A DNA stretch of 64,000 nt from assembly GCA_963580285.1 (NCBI GenBank), contig OY757023.1, positions 129,984,027 through 130,048,026 of the forward strand, in the 5' to 3' direction. Below are positions 1 through 8,984 of this stretch, in pieces. The notes beneath the pieces were generated by a model that did no database searches, was not told where the DNA came from, and saw nothing but the letters and a program-made list of their open reading frames with translations. The stretch's first letter is position 1; each line of letters starts with the position of its first letter. Source of the DNA: Lucinisca nassula (Eukaryota > Mollusca > Bivalvia > Lucinida > Lucinidae). The translations under genes were made by a program, and so were the position numbers.

Positions 1-224
1 GTTTTATAGTAATCTCTTCTATCTCTGAATTTGGATAAGTTCATCTTTTGTAATTTGGGGACAAATTCATTAATAGCAAACAGTGAAAATCTTGATGAGA
101 TGCTTCTGTTTCGGTCTGCAGGGTTGAAAGAGTTTGATGATCCCGGTTATTAATGTATATTTTGCAAAGGTAGGCCCATGTTCAATTTTCAGCGATAGTC
201 TGTTCGATGCCTCCCAGCTACTGT

Positions 225-364
225 CCTAAAAAACCAGGGCCACTTTGCCACGGCAGGCTTAGATCCTCTAAGTGGTTTACCAGTACTCGTATGCGGTCGG
301 TTTCAGCTCTGCAAGGAAGCATCATGCAGCCCATCTATTTCTTCAAGCCCCAATGGGCGGGGCC
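225..364 (-). repeat. SINE-like repeat family A, partial copy
   Basis: Fragment of a dispersed ~290-bp repeat found about 18 times in this window. I orient the family by its tail GACGTTAAACC followed by CAAA-rich sequence, which resembles the tails of the tRNA-derived SINEs here, so this copy reads on minus. Only the head half is present (CTTCAAGCCCC, CCAGTACTCGT, GGCTTAGATCCTCTAAG). No tRNA-like head is visible in the family, so calling it a SINE is inference. Confidence 0.7.
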
Positions 365-504
365 GTACGGAGAAGATAAATACATGTATATGCATTCAGT
401 CGGGTTTGATTTTATGGCAATAGAGGTCATCAATTGCATGTTGATCCCTTGATAAAGCTAGGACTTAAACTCTATCTAACGAACGAATATATGTTTGTAG
501 TACT

Positions 505-627
505 TTAGGTTCCAGCAGGCACATGACGTAATTGTGACTGTACAAAGTCATGGCGTTTATGCAACGTCATATCTAACGTTACACCGACGTTGATTTGACG
601 TTGTCTTAGTGACGGGTGCCTGCTGGT
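505..627. mobile_element. small MITE with CCAGCAGGCAC termini
   Basis: CCAGCAGGCACATGACG at the left is matched by GACGGGTGCCTGCTGG at the right, giving inverted ends around ~120 bp with several internal ACGTCA/GACGTT-type words. There is no coding capacity. Superfamily not assigned. Confidence 0.6.
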
Positions 628-1218
628 GTCTATCTCAGCCAGCAAGAAACACGTCATATCGATGTTTGCCGGTCGTTGGCCCCACAATCTATGTTGGCTA
701 GGTATTTGGTAAATGGAACAAAAATTAAATGCCGTATCAAGCAAATCTCCATCTTAGAACGTGTCCGAAAGAAGAAGCCTGACCGAAAGAAAAAGCTTTA
801 GTATACCGATGTCACTGAGCAGACTGCGTGGCTGCACAGGCTGATATGACTCCTAAGTATATGCATACGCATGTATATTAAAACATGGCCCATTTTAAGA
901 AGTTCAAGCTCTTTTTTTTCTATATTTTTGTCGCACCTGCTTTTAGCATAGCGCAATAAGGGAGTTCAATCTTCCCTCTGTTCGTTTGTCCGTTCGTCAA
1001 TCCGTCAACATTTGCGACCACCCTAGCGTTCAGCCAGGCCAAGTTTACTACATGCGTGACATGGCTTTTGGCAGATTTCACACTACTGTAATGATCCCAA
1101 GTATTGGGACAAATTGGTCTGACAATCAGTGCAGGTCAGCCTGCTCCCTGATCAGGGTCTACACTGCTTGCCAATATATGCGCATAATTTTGTATTATTG
1201 CTAGACTAGGTAACACAT
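628..1218. other. no gene seen
   Basis: AT-rich non-coding sequence. About 960-1110 resembles the decayed tandem-repeat material at 8.2-8.7 kb (gttcgtttgtccgttcg, caacatttgcgaccacc). Short ORFs here show no recognisable motif. Confidence 0.5.
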
Positions 1219-1431
1219 TTAACCCTTATCTTGCTGAATATTCATTTAAGCCACACCCATTTCTGTCTATCAACCAATCAAATTACTTGATGTAATTTAT
1301 TGCAACAAATTCATAAACTGAATGCCAAACAGTGTAGATCCTGATCAGGTGGCTTCTTCAGAAGCCACCTGATCTGGATCTACACTGTTTGCAAATATAG
1401 GGGTTGTCGTGAACAGCAAGATAAGGGTTAA
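1219..1431. mobile_element. piggyBac-like MITE (family E), TTAA-flanked
   Basis: The element runs from TTAACCCTTATCTTGCTG to CAGCAAGATAAGGGTTAA, with a TTAA at each edge. It has a central palindrome containing GTGTAGATCCTGATCAG and its complement. A TTAA target with CCCTT termini is typical of piggyBac-superfamily elements; the assignment is inference because no transposase is present. Near-identical copies lie at 2314, 18773, 21179, 56824 and 59161. Confidence 0.8.
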
Positions 1432-1506
1432 AAAAAAATAGGAAATTACGGTGAATCTTCATGGTGTCCGAATGTTTAGGATTTTTACGGTAATTTCTGT
1501 TTCTAG

Positions 1507-1672
1507 GTACCACCTGCATTGCTTGAAGATATTTTGCTGCAACACCCGGGCGTGGGAGACGCCGCTGTCCTGGGGCTACCCGATACTGAGGCAGGGGAAC
1601 TTCCTAAGGCTTTTGTTGTGAGAAAGCCAGGAACAAATGTGGATGCCAAAGAGATTTCCAGCTTTGTAAATG
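1507..1672 (+). CDS. acyl-CoA synthetase (4CL/luciferase-like), penultimate coding exon
   Basis: Encodes 55 residues starting VPPALLEDILLQHPGVGD and including GLPDTEAGELPKAFVV. This matches the start of the mobile C-terminal subdomain of ANL-superfamily enzymes, which activate a carboxylic acid with ATP and transfer it to CoA. The exon follows a TTTCTGTTTCTAG acceptor (phase 0) and ends AAT-G before the donor GTAATTTC (phase 1). Joining its last base to the exon at 3453 gives ...SSFVN-ERVAPH..., exactly the family's usual V(S)ERVAPYK region. Earlier exons (AMP-binding core) must lie left of the window or are unrecognised. Substrate and compartment cannot be told; the neighbouring exon ends without a clear SKL-type peroxisomal signal. 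Confidence 0.92.
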
Positions 1673-1735
1673 GTAATTTCATTCAACACATGCATGTAAA
1701 AGGTGGTTTTTGTTTGTTTGTATTGGAGTTTTACG

Positions 1736-2018
1736 GCCCAGTCAACACTATTTAGGTCATTTTTGAGCCGGTCAGTTTACTTATCAACACTTTCCTGGGC
1801 AGGCTTATACGTAAGCGGTTAACCAGTACAGTGCACATTCTTTCGCCAGAAACTGACAACTGCCCTTCTTGAATCAGCGGAAGGGAGAGAATGACCGTAG
1901 AAAAGATTTCATGATCAATCTCCACGAAAGAATGTTGCCGACCCCGGCGGGAGTCGAACCCGCGTCCTCCTGATCACCAGTCAGACGCGCATCCGACTGA
2001 GCCACTGAGGCCGGCTTG
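1736..2018 (-). mobile_element. tRNA-derived SINE with hybrid tail
   Basis: On minus, 2016-1937 is a tRNA-like head: A-box-like GTGGCTCAGTCGG, B box GGTTCGACTCCC, and an anticodon-arm-like hairpin with a GGT loop triplet. The body continues to about 1783 and shares TGGTTAACCGCTTA...AAGCCTGCCCAGG with repeat family A, linking the two families. The acceptor arm does not fold convincingly as a working tRNA, so I call it a SINE rather than a tRNA gene. Confidence 0.7.
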
Positions 2019-2313
2019 TAAAAGGTGGTTGCAAGGGATGTGTCAGTCAGTTGACCGTAGGGGACATTGAGTGCTACAGCACATCGTGTTGAAGGCACAG
2101 TATATTAAGGGGCATCGGAACAGCTGGGAGATAGTTCTGCCTTTTTTAAAGGGAGGCAACTTTCGGGACTTCCTGTTGTTATGCACTGTTCCACTGAAAA
2201 AGGGGTCTACTCTTAGAGGAAAGAATTTTCTCCTGAAGAGTTGACCCCTGTTGACGTGACAAACCAAAATATGTTTGCAAGAGTTGCATCTCCTGAAGGT
2301 GTTCCCACTCCTC

Positions 2314-2532
2314 TTAACCCTTCTCTTGCTGAATATTCATTTTAGCCACACCCATCTCTGACTTTGAACCAATCAGATTACTTGATGTAATTTATTCCTA
2401 CAAATTCATAAACTGAATGTCAAACAGTGTAGATCCTGATCAGATGGCTTCTTCAGAAGCCATCTGATCTTGATCTACACTGTTTGCAAAGATACATGTA
2501 GGGGTTGTCGTGAACAGCAAGATAAGGGTTAA
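2314..2532. mobile_element. piggyBac-like MITE (family E)
   Basis: TTAACCCTTCTCTTGCTG at the left, CAGCAAGATAAGGGTTAA at the right, and the same central GATCAGATGGCTTCTTCAGAAG palindrome as the copy at 1219. It sits in the last intron of the acyl-CoA synthetase gene. Confidence 0.8.
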
Positions 2533-2639
2533 AGACTTTACCTTACCGTGTCTGTGTGCTGTCTTTAACCTCAATGAAGTAAACCAAAACCCATTCACTG
2601 CCGAGTGAACATTGGGAGCTCTTCAGTTACTGGCACATA

Positions 2640-2776
2640 CTGGCACAAGAATGCAATCTGATCAGGATCTACCCTGACATGCATCTTGTGAATTGAATGA
2701 ATACATATGAAGTAAGTTTGATTGGTGGATTGTTAGAATGGGTATGGCTAAATTAATTTATTCAGCAGGATAAAGG
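2640..2776. mobile_element. degraded family-E MITE copy
   Basis: Retains aatctgatcaggatctac and ttattcagcaggataaagg, which are similar to the interior and end of family E. The other end is not clear. Confidence 0.45.
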
Positions 2777-2798
2777 TCAAACATTCAGATAGGTTCAT

Positions 2799-3452
2799 AT
2801 AATTCAGAGAGAGTGGCCCCTTACATGATGCTGAGGGGTGGGTTTGAAAAATTTGACCATCTACTTCAGAGAGAGTGACCCTTCACATGAGGCTGAGGGG
2901 TGGGGTTGATTTTATTGACTATAATATGTTTCAGAGGGAGTGGCCCCTCACATGAGACTGAGGTGCGGTGTTGACCTTATTGCCTACATGTGTACATGTA
3001 TTTATGTTTCAGAGAGAGTGACCCTTCACTTGAAGCTGAAGTGTGGAGTTGATTTAATAAACTATTGACAATATATCTATTTCAAAGAGTGGCCCCTCGT
3101 ACAAGGCTGAGGGAGGGACGGGGTTGGTTAGTGACTATATCTAGATATATATTTAAGGATTAAACATTCAGATAGGTTCATATAATTCAGAGAGAATGGC
3201 CCCTTTCATGATGCTGAGGGGTGGGTTTGATTGTATTGACTCTCTGCTTCAGAGTGACCTCTAACGTGCGGCTGAGGGACGGGTTGATTTAACTGACTAT
3301 CACACGTTTCAGAGGGTGTGGCCCCTCACATGAGGCTGAAGGGCGGGGTTGATTTTATTGCCTACATGTATATATATGTTTCAGAGAGAGTAGCCTTTAA
3401 TATGAGGCTGAGGGGTAGGGTCGATTGTATTGGCTATATATATATGTTTCAG
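2799..3452 (+). repeat. tandem array of acceptor-plus-exon fragments
   Basis: About nine imperfect 60-105 bp units immediately precede the last exon of the acyl-CoA synthetase gene. Unit starts, just after a CAG acceptor, fall near 2808, 2870, 2935, 3013, 3086, 3191, 3252, 3313 and 3385; the true exon starts at 3453. Each unit repeats the acceptor and the exon's 5' part. Read in the exon's phase, most encode variants of [15 protein letters not shown]. The stretch AACATTCAGATAGGTTC before units 1 and 6 shows a higher-order duplication of about 383 bp. No unit carries the catalytic-lysine part of the exon. Confidence 0.9.
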
Positions 3453-3595
3453 AGAGAGTGGCACCTCACATGAGGCTGAGGGGTGGGGTTGATTTTATCG
3501 ACGAGATCCCTAAGAACCCAGCGGGTAAAATTCTCCGACAGAAGCTGAAACAAAAAGTCATTGGGGACCAGAACTTCAACGTAACACAGATGTGA
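3453..3595 (+). CDS. acyl-CoA synthetase (4CL/luciferase-like), last coding exon
   Basis: After the acceptor TATATGTTTCAG, the exon supplies two bases that complete a Glu codon, then 46 residues and TGA. It holds [16 protein letters not shown] followed by [17 protein letters not shown] is the family's conserved C-terminal motif with the lysine needed for adenylate formation. The protein ends ...QNFNVTQM, slightly longer than many bacterial relatives. The exon's 5' half is the source, or a member, of the tandem array just upstream. An AATAAA at 3621-3626 could serve as polyadenylation signal, another at 4119-4124. Confidence 0.93.
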
Positions 3596-3620
3596 ACTCA
3601 GAATTCACCTGGATACAGAA

Positions 3621-3626
3621 AATAAA
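3621..3626 (+). promoter_or_regulatory. candidate polyadenylation signal AATAAA
   Basis: AATAAA 26 bases after the acyl-CoA synthetase stop codon. It is close for a 3' UTR; a second AATAAA at 4119-4124 lies just beyond a MITE. Which one is used cannot be told from sequence. Confidence 0.35.
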
Positions 3627-3659
3627 CAACTGCCAGGCCACGAGAAAAGGAGCCTTCAA

Positions 3660-3864
3660 TGTCCCCCCACCAGTAAATCATCAGATCATGTAATGGACAC
3701 CCTCTAAGCCCCACTTAATATAGAGAAAATTGAGGTTTAGGGGTCCATTTATATTCGTTATTTTTATTGCTGGTACATGTATGTAAAAAAAGGCAGTCCA
3801 TGTAAATGGCTTTATGTAATGAAGATATATGGTTTTTTTCGTTTTTGTGCTCCAAAACATATAT
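3660..3864. mobile_element. foldback MITE family B fragment
   Basis: Degraded family B sequence (CACCCTCTAAGCCCCACTT, ATATAGAGAAAATTGAGG, TTTTTGTGCTCCAAAACAT). It is broken at its right by the MITE at 3865. Confidence 0.55.
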
Positions 3865-4058
3865 AGTAAAATTCCAATATTAAGACCACCCCTGGAGCTG
3901 TTCAAAAGTGGTCTTTAAGACCACTTTTGAACAGTCCCAAAGGTGGTCTCCTACTAGAGGTCTCTGGATGTATAAAATATTAGCAATAAGAGCTGAAACC
4001 TTATATGCTTTTAAGAGCAGACTTAATTTTAGCCAATCTTAATAGTGGAATTTCACTG
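3865..4058. mobile_element. pogo-like MITE (family D)
   Basis: Termini AGTAAAATTCCAATATTAAG and TTAATAGTGGAATTTCACTG are inverted, with TA at the right edge. It holds a GGTCTTTAAGACC palindrome near its left end. CAGT(G/A)(A)AATTCC ends and TA target are typical of Tc1/mariner-pogo MITEs. Related copies are at 54012 and 58672. Confidence 0.7.
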
Positions 4059-4129
4059 TATTGTGTGTATCCTTTTTGAATCACCTCAGCATGTTATTGT
4101 TTCTTATTTTTGACCCAAAATAAAGGTAT

Positions 4130-4265
4130 TTATTCGTTAGAACTGCCATATTGAGTATTCTAGAATGTAGATCTTGGTTAGTTGTTAGAATGGTCTCTTT
4201 GGATGCTTTACAATATAGTTTCAGTACTCATTAGAATGGCAGTTCTAATGAGCACCCACAGTCTA
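4130..4265. repeat. relic of the shared MITE centre
   Basis: Contains CAGTACTCATTAGAATGGC and its inverted partner GTTCTAATGAGCACCCACAG. It is a worn version of the palindromic centre seen in families A, B and C. Confidence 0.45.
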
Positions 4266-4479
4266 TGGTTTTGAGCACATATTATATTTAGAGCTATCTC
4301 AATATGTTAGTGTTTTACCATGTTTATGCCTCATTCATTATGTCAAAACCGGAAAACTTTGAGTCCACTTTAGAACTACAGTCTAACCTGTCTAAAAGAC
4401 CACTCAAGGGAATGAAGCAATATGGTCTTTGTCCACAGGTGGTCTTTAATAAGAGGGTCAGTTTTGCATAACTGCTCTA

Positions 4480-4759
4480 CATTACGATAACACGCCCGTA
4501 TGGCATAGTGCATTTTTTCACATCTCCAAAATGGCTACTTTTCTGATTAAAATATGCAATATTTTTCTAATAAATACTACAAACATAGGTTGTGGGTGCT
4601 CGTTAGGACCGCCTCATTGAGGCGGTTCTAACGAGTACCCACAACCTATGTCTTGGAGTAAAAATAAGGAAAATAATGTTTACCCCCTTAAACCCCAGTT
4701 TTCTCTATATAAAGTGGGGTTTAGGGGGGTGTTCATTTCACGGACTTGTTCACGTGATG
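4480..4759. mobile_element. foldback MITE family B, full copy
   Basis: Runs from CATTACGATAACACGCCCG to GGACTTGTTCACGTGATG. The central palindrome is built on GTGGGTGCTCGTTAG...CCGCCTCATTGAGGCGG. It is inserted inside family F. Confidence 0.75.
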
Positions 4760-5070
4760 ACCTCTTTAGAAGACAGGGAATCCTTTGCAGCATTTATGTA
4801 GATATACATTGGATAATCACAGTATCACCTGAATGATTCACTGATTAAATCCCCTAAAGTAAAATTATGTCAGGTTTTAATAATGAATCACTAAAAAAAT
4901 TAATTTGCCTCAGTAAAGGATGTCCACGAACTATTAATTGCCAAATTAAAACTTTAGTCAATGCTAATAAAGCCACAAAGTGGTCTTTGTTCAGAGTAAA
5001 AATATGCATTTGGGAAGGATTTTGACTGTCCTCTGGTCCTAGTGCACAGGTGGTCTCTGTTGACAGGTGC

Positions 5071-5770
5071 ATTATATCGTCTGCTGAGTGCAATAACGGT
5101 GTAACTGACATTTTGGCCAAAATAGTTTTTTTGCATAAATGGGTGCCTTAGGACTTGACACATTTGGTAAATAAGTTCTACAACTGGATTCTGCCTCAAT
5201 CATGATTTATTTCAGCATTTTGGATTTTTTTTGTCAGTTACACCGTTTTTGCTCTGACTTTTAGAAAAAAAGTTAGCGCAAAAACAGTGTAAGTGCACTT
5301 ACACCATTTTTTGCGCAAAGTTTTTTTATACCTCAAAAATATTGAATCCTGCTGCTTGATATTTCAGAATAAGCATGTAAGTACCATGCAGAATGTATAA
5401 AATGTGACCTATTATCTACCGAGTGGCTTTAATTTACTGCTTTACCATGTAAAAGGCAAAGAAATAAGGTTTGTACACCTACACCATTTTAGCGCTGGAT
5501 GCACTTACACCATTTTTGCACCAAAAAAGTTGAAAAAAACACTTGGCGCAGAAATGATGTATCAATCCTTAAATGCTAAATATTTCTTTTCAAAAGTCAT
5601 TTATTCAACAATAAACATCACACACAAATGAAAGAAATTGCCATGAAGTTAAGAAACCAGCTTATAGTATGGTTTTCTATGCCATTCTTTAATAAAACAG
5701 TTTTTTGTCTCTCCTGAAAAGTTGCCATTTTGCACTTACAACGTTATTGCACTCAGCAGACGATATATTC
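5071..5770. mobile_element. ~700-bp TIR element nested in family F
   Basis: TATATCGTCTGCTGAGTGCA at the left is mirrored by TTGCACTCAGCAGACGATATA at the right. It is rich in TTACACCGTTTT/ACACCATTTTTGCGC words, including a palindrome at about 5274-5321. No coding capacity; target duplication not resolved. Confidence 0.65.
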
Positions 5771-5962
5771 TATTTGGATGGGAGGAATTGGAAGTGGTCT
5801 GTGTAGACAGGTGGTCTTTGTTCACAGGTGGTCTTTAAGACATGTTTGACTGTACATGTATCTCAATGAGGCTGTTCTAACAAGCACCCAGAAATCAATG
5901 TTTTGGAGTACAAAAAGAGAAAATATTTGATACTCTTGAAAACCTAATCTCCTGCGTGTAAT

Positions 5963-6237
5963 CACCACGAAAACACGCCTATATAATTTTGACCCCTTGA
6001 ACCCCACATTCATATAGTATAACTGGGGTTTACAGTGGTAAACCATCTTTTTCTTATTTTCGCTCTTAAATATAAATTGTGGGAACTCGTTAGAACCGCC
6101 TAACGAGTAAAGAGTACCCACAATCTATATTTTGAGCAGAAATAAGAAAAATATCACAATTTTTCATCTTAAAAATTTCTTTTTTTTTTTCGGCGGCAAA
6201 GTTTACAATGTATTTGTATAGGCGTGTTTTCATAATG
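5963..6237. mobile_element. foldback MITE family A
   Basis: CACGAAAACACGCCTATAT at the left and GGCGTGTTTTCATAATG at the right. The central GGCGGTTCTAACGAG palindrome is partly collapsed. Part of a second half-copy lies immediately left (5855-5962). Confidence 0.7.
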
Positions 6238-6326
6238 CATTTGTTACTCTTGAAAACCTTATCCCCTGTATGTAATGTAGGGTTTACAAGAGAATTCAGG
6301 TGTAAATGTATATTGTTAAACTATTA

Positions 6327-6672
6327 CAGTCGAACTTCAATCGCTCGAACACCTTTGGGACCTCGAAAAACTGTTCGAGACAGGGGTAGTTCGAGCCACT
6401 GAGGTTACTGTCAGGAGGCATAACGAGATACTTTTAGACATTTTTTCGGTGTTCTATAATGGAAATGTATGCTGTGTGTACTCATTAGAATCGCCTCATC
6501 GAGGGGATTCTAATGGGTACACACAGCATACATTTGCAAGATATAAGGCTAAAATCTCCTTAATTTTGCCCCCATATTTCTTATGTAGAGGATTTCGGTA
6601 GGGGCTCAAGAATGGGTTCGACGCATCCATGGTAAACGAGCCATCGGTGTTCGAGCCATCGAAGTTCTACTG
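6327..6672. mobile_element. pogo-like MITE (family C)
   Basis: A 346-bp element with TA on both flanks. The left end CAGTCGAACTTCAATCGCTC and the right end CGAAGTTCTACTG are inverted; inner TIR words GCTCGAACACC/GGTGTTCGAGCC also match. CAGT(A)GAACTTCGA termini with a TA target fit pogo-type MITEs. The centre is a palindrome (GTGTACTCATTAGAATCGCC and complement) homologous to the centre of families A and B. Almost identical copy at 30461. Confidence 0.82.
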
Positions 6673-6758
6673 TACTTCTAGTCTTCTTTTGCCTGATTCT
6701 CCTTTTCTATCTTCTTCTTCTTCCTATTCTTCTTCTTACTTGCCCTATGCACATATCT

Positions 6759-7253
6759 CATCACAAAAACAGGCCTATATAATTTTGACCCGCTTAAACC
6801 CCGTATTTATATTGTAAAACTGGGGCCAGTTGTTCAAAACTAACGAAGTCGTTAGTTAACGTATCGTTAAAACTTTGATCATTAAATATGACAAATATGC
6901 TGAAATTTTTGCTGAAAAACTGTGAGCAGCTTTTGCGGATGCAAAAGCTGCTCACATTTTTTCAGCAAAAATAACAAAATTTTTGATACTGTACTTGCTA
7001 GAAGAGTTAACAATATGACAACTAACGAGCTCGTTAAGCTAACTATGCTTTGAACAACTGGCCCCTGGAGTTTACAGGGGTATACATTTTTCTTCTTATT
7101 TCTGTTAAAAAAGTAGATTGTGGGTACTAGTTAGAACTGCAATCTATGTTTTGAGCAGAAATATATAAAATGTCAGATTTTAACATCTGAAAATTTCCAT
7201 TTTTTTTTGCAGAAAAATGTTCAATATACTAAAATAGGAGTGGTTTCGTAATG
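6759..7253. mobile_element. foldback MITE family A, split by another MITE
   Basis: Starts CATCACAAAAACAGGCCTAT and ends TGGTTTCGTAATG. It is interrupted at about 6833-7066 by the GGCCAGTTGTTC element. The central palindrome is reduced to one arm. Confidence 0.65.
6832..7067. mobile_element. TIR MITE with GGCCAGTTGTTCAAA termini (family R)
   Basis: GGGCCAGTTGTTCAAAACTA at the left mirrors TGCTTTGAACAACTGGCCC at the right. Further in, AACGAAGTCGTTAGTTAAC and TAACGAGCTCGTTAAGC pair, and a central hairpin carries GAGCAGCTTTTGC. It is inserted in the family A copy at 6759, between AACTGG and CCTGG. Second copy at 21850. Confidence 0.75.
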
Positions 7254-7475
7254 TGCAGTTTTTAGCAAAAGTGTTCTAATCCTCTGTCTTTAGTCTATTC
7301 CAGTTAGTGATAAACTAATACATACTGCAATCTTCCAGGTACCAGCAACAGGGACAGAGGTCTACATGGACTTCAAATTATCTGATTAGACAGCACACAT
7401 GTGCAGTCCAAGCGTATTCTATATGCTGCAAATCACATTTTTGTGTGAACCTTCCGCATGAGTCATTATCCTTCC
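7254..7475. other. no feature seen
   Basis: AT-rich spacer between two family A MITEs. A short GT/AG-bounded exon cannot be excluded, but no conserved peptide was recognised. Confidence 0.4.
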
Positions 7476-7758
7476 CATAACGAAAACACGCCTGTTCAAA
7501 TACATTGCCAATTGTTTTGGCCAAAAATTAGAAATTTTAAGATGAAAAATTTTGATACTTTTCCTTATTTCTGCTCAAAACATAGATTGCGGGGACTCGA
7601 TAGAACCGCCTCGACAAGGCGGTTCTATCAAGTACCCACAATCTATGTTTTTGAGCAGAAAAAAGAAAAATAATGTATACCCCCTTAAACCCCAGCCTTT
7701 TACTACATAAAAGTGGAGTATGAGGGGGTCAAAATTATATAGGTGTGTTCTCGTAATG
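7476..7758. mobile_element. foldback MITE family A
   Basis: CATAACGAAAACACGCCTG to GGTGTGTTCTCGTAATG, with an intact centre (CTCGATAGAACCGCCTCG and complement). The TATAAAAGTGG-like and GGGGTCAAAATTATATAGG inner words are typical of the family. Confidence 0.75.
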
Positions 7759-7992
7759 CAGTTCAAAAATCCTTCCAGTTTACAATATATTATTGTTGAA
7801 TATATATATTTTCGTTATTATACACATGTATATTGACATATTTTTGATGAGAACATTACTAAACATTCAGTTCATTGCTTGTTACATGTTTATTCCCCCC
7901 GGTTTTTATTGCCAATACTTGACTGCAATAAAAAGTGCCTTTTTGCATGCCCTTTTGTCATGTGTGCAGTGTTTCAATCATTTTCAGCCTCC

Positions 7993-8163
7993 CATCACGC
8001 AAACATGCCTATATAACTTTGACCCCCTTAAATCCCCTTTCTACATAGAAAAAAACTGGAGTATACAGGGGTTAACAAACATATGAGGGTTTTTATCTGG
8101 TAAATTCCATGTTTTGGTGATTAAATGTCACCAATACATTTGAAGAGGCATGTTGTTGTAATG
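7993..8163. mobile_element. family A MITE lacking its central palindrome
   Basis: Begins CATCACGCAAACATGCC and ends GGCATGTTGTTGTAATG. The outer part is typical but the central hairpin is deleted. Confidence 0.6.
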
Positions 8164-8264
8164 TTACCCTAGTTAACAAGAGGAGTAAGGGGGCAGGTTT
8201 GAACACTGGATCACAAGTCAGCATGTCCGTACCATTTTTATTGGTACTACATGTAGGCATCCGG

Positions 8265-8690
8265 TTTTCCGTCCCTCTGTCCATTTGTCCGATTGTCCCT
8301 CCGTTTGTGAAGGCGTCAACATTTGCGACCACCTTACCATTTACCCTAATGTTCAAAGTTATTTCTCAAGAACTATAAGAGCTTCATTAATGATACTTGG
8401 TAAATCTTGCATTTGGAGATGGAAACTTCAATGCAAGCATCCATATTTGACACTGACCTACATTTTATGGTTCACTGAATTTGTAAAATATTGCAATCAC
8501 CATAATGGTTAAGTTCATTTCTCGAGAACTATTAGAGCTCCATTAATGATACTTAGTACAAGCTTGCATTTAAGAATGGCAACATTTATGCAAGCATCTA
8601 TGTTTGACCTTGGCCTAGATGTCATGGTTCGGTGACTTTGCCCCCCCACAAGCGCGACATAGCCTTCGGCGGAATTCTTGTTGTTCCTTG
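8265..8690. repeat. decayed ~190-bp tandem repeat, about two units
   Basis: CATTTGTCCGATTGTCCC leads into two diverged units, each with AGTT(C)ATTTCTC(A/G)AGAACTAT, AGAGCT(T)CATTAATGATACTT and GTTTGAC(A)CTG(A)CCTA. This is a widespread style of bivalve tandem repeat, related to those at 960, 9000, 47200, 49900 and 51400. Confidence 0.6.
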
Positions 8691-8732
8691 GCGAGCACTA
8701 ATGTTCGTTTTTAAATTGTCCCATAAGAGTCG

Positions 8733-8950
8733 TTAATCCTTAAGATGCCATCCAAAACTGCGTATGAAAATGTTGACTGTTTGTCGTCTGATAAGTCTTC
8801 TTGCAAACATTTCCAACGTATTCCTGCATACAGGCAAACAGTGTTGACTCTGATCACACTGCTCCTCTATACTTGCAGCAATTATGTTTAAAGTAACCAG
8901 CAGACAACAAGGCATATTACAGTTGTTGTGATTTGCATCTTAAGGGTTGA
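8733..8950. mobile_element. TTAA-type MITE (family E3)
   Basis: TTAATCCTTAAGATGCC at the left is mirrored by GCATCTTAAGGGTTGA at the right, around a GGCAAACAGTGTTGACTCTG core. TTAA edges again suggest a piggyBac-type MITE. Confidence 0.55.
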
Positions 8951-8984
8951 AATAATGGTCTACCCACCTTAGCTAGGAGACATT

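Larger units (their letters stand above)
4379..5852. mobile_element. 1.47-kb non-autonomous TIR transposon (family F), nested
   Basis: CAGTCTAACCTGTCTAAAAG at the left is matched by GTCTTTAAGACATGTTTGACTG at the right, with TA on both flanks (4377-78, 5853-54). That is the pogo/Tc1 pattern. It contains repeated GTGGTCTTTGTTCA-type words near both ends, a family B MITE (4480-4759) and another TIR element (about 5071-5770). No transposase ORF is seen. Confidence 0.7.

Noticed and set aside
1937..2016. tRNA-Thr (GGT) gene on minus
   Set aside because: Anticodon and T arms look right, but the acceptor stem does not pair in the standard register, and the sequence continues into SINE body shared with another repeat. 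Treated as a SINE head.
1874..2267. minus-strand ORFs of 74 codons
   Set aside because: Read through a SINE and unique intron sequence; no homology seen and antisense to a real gene.
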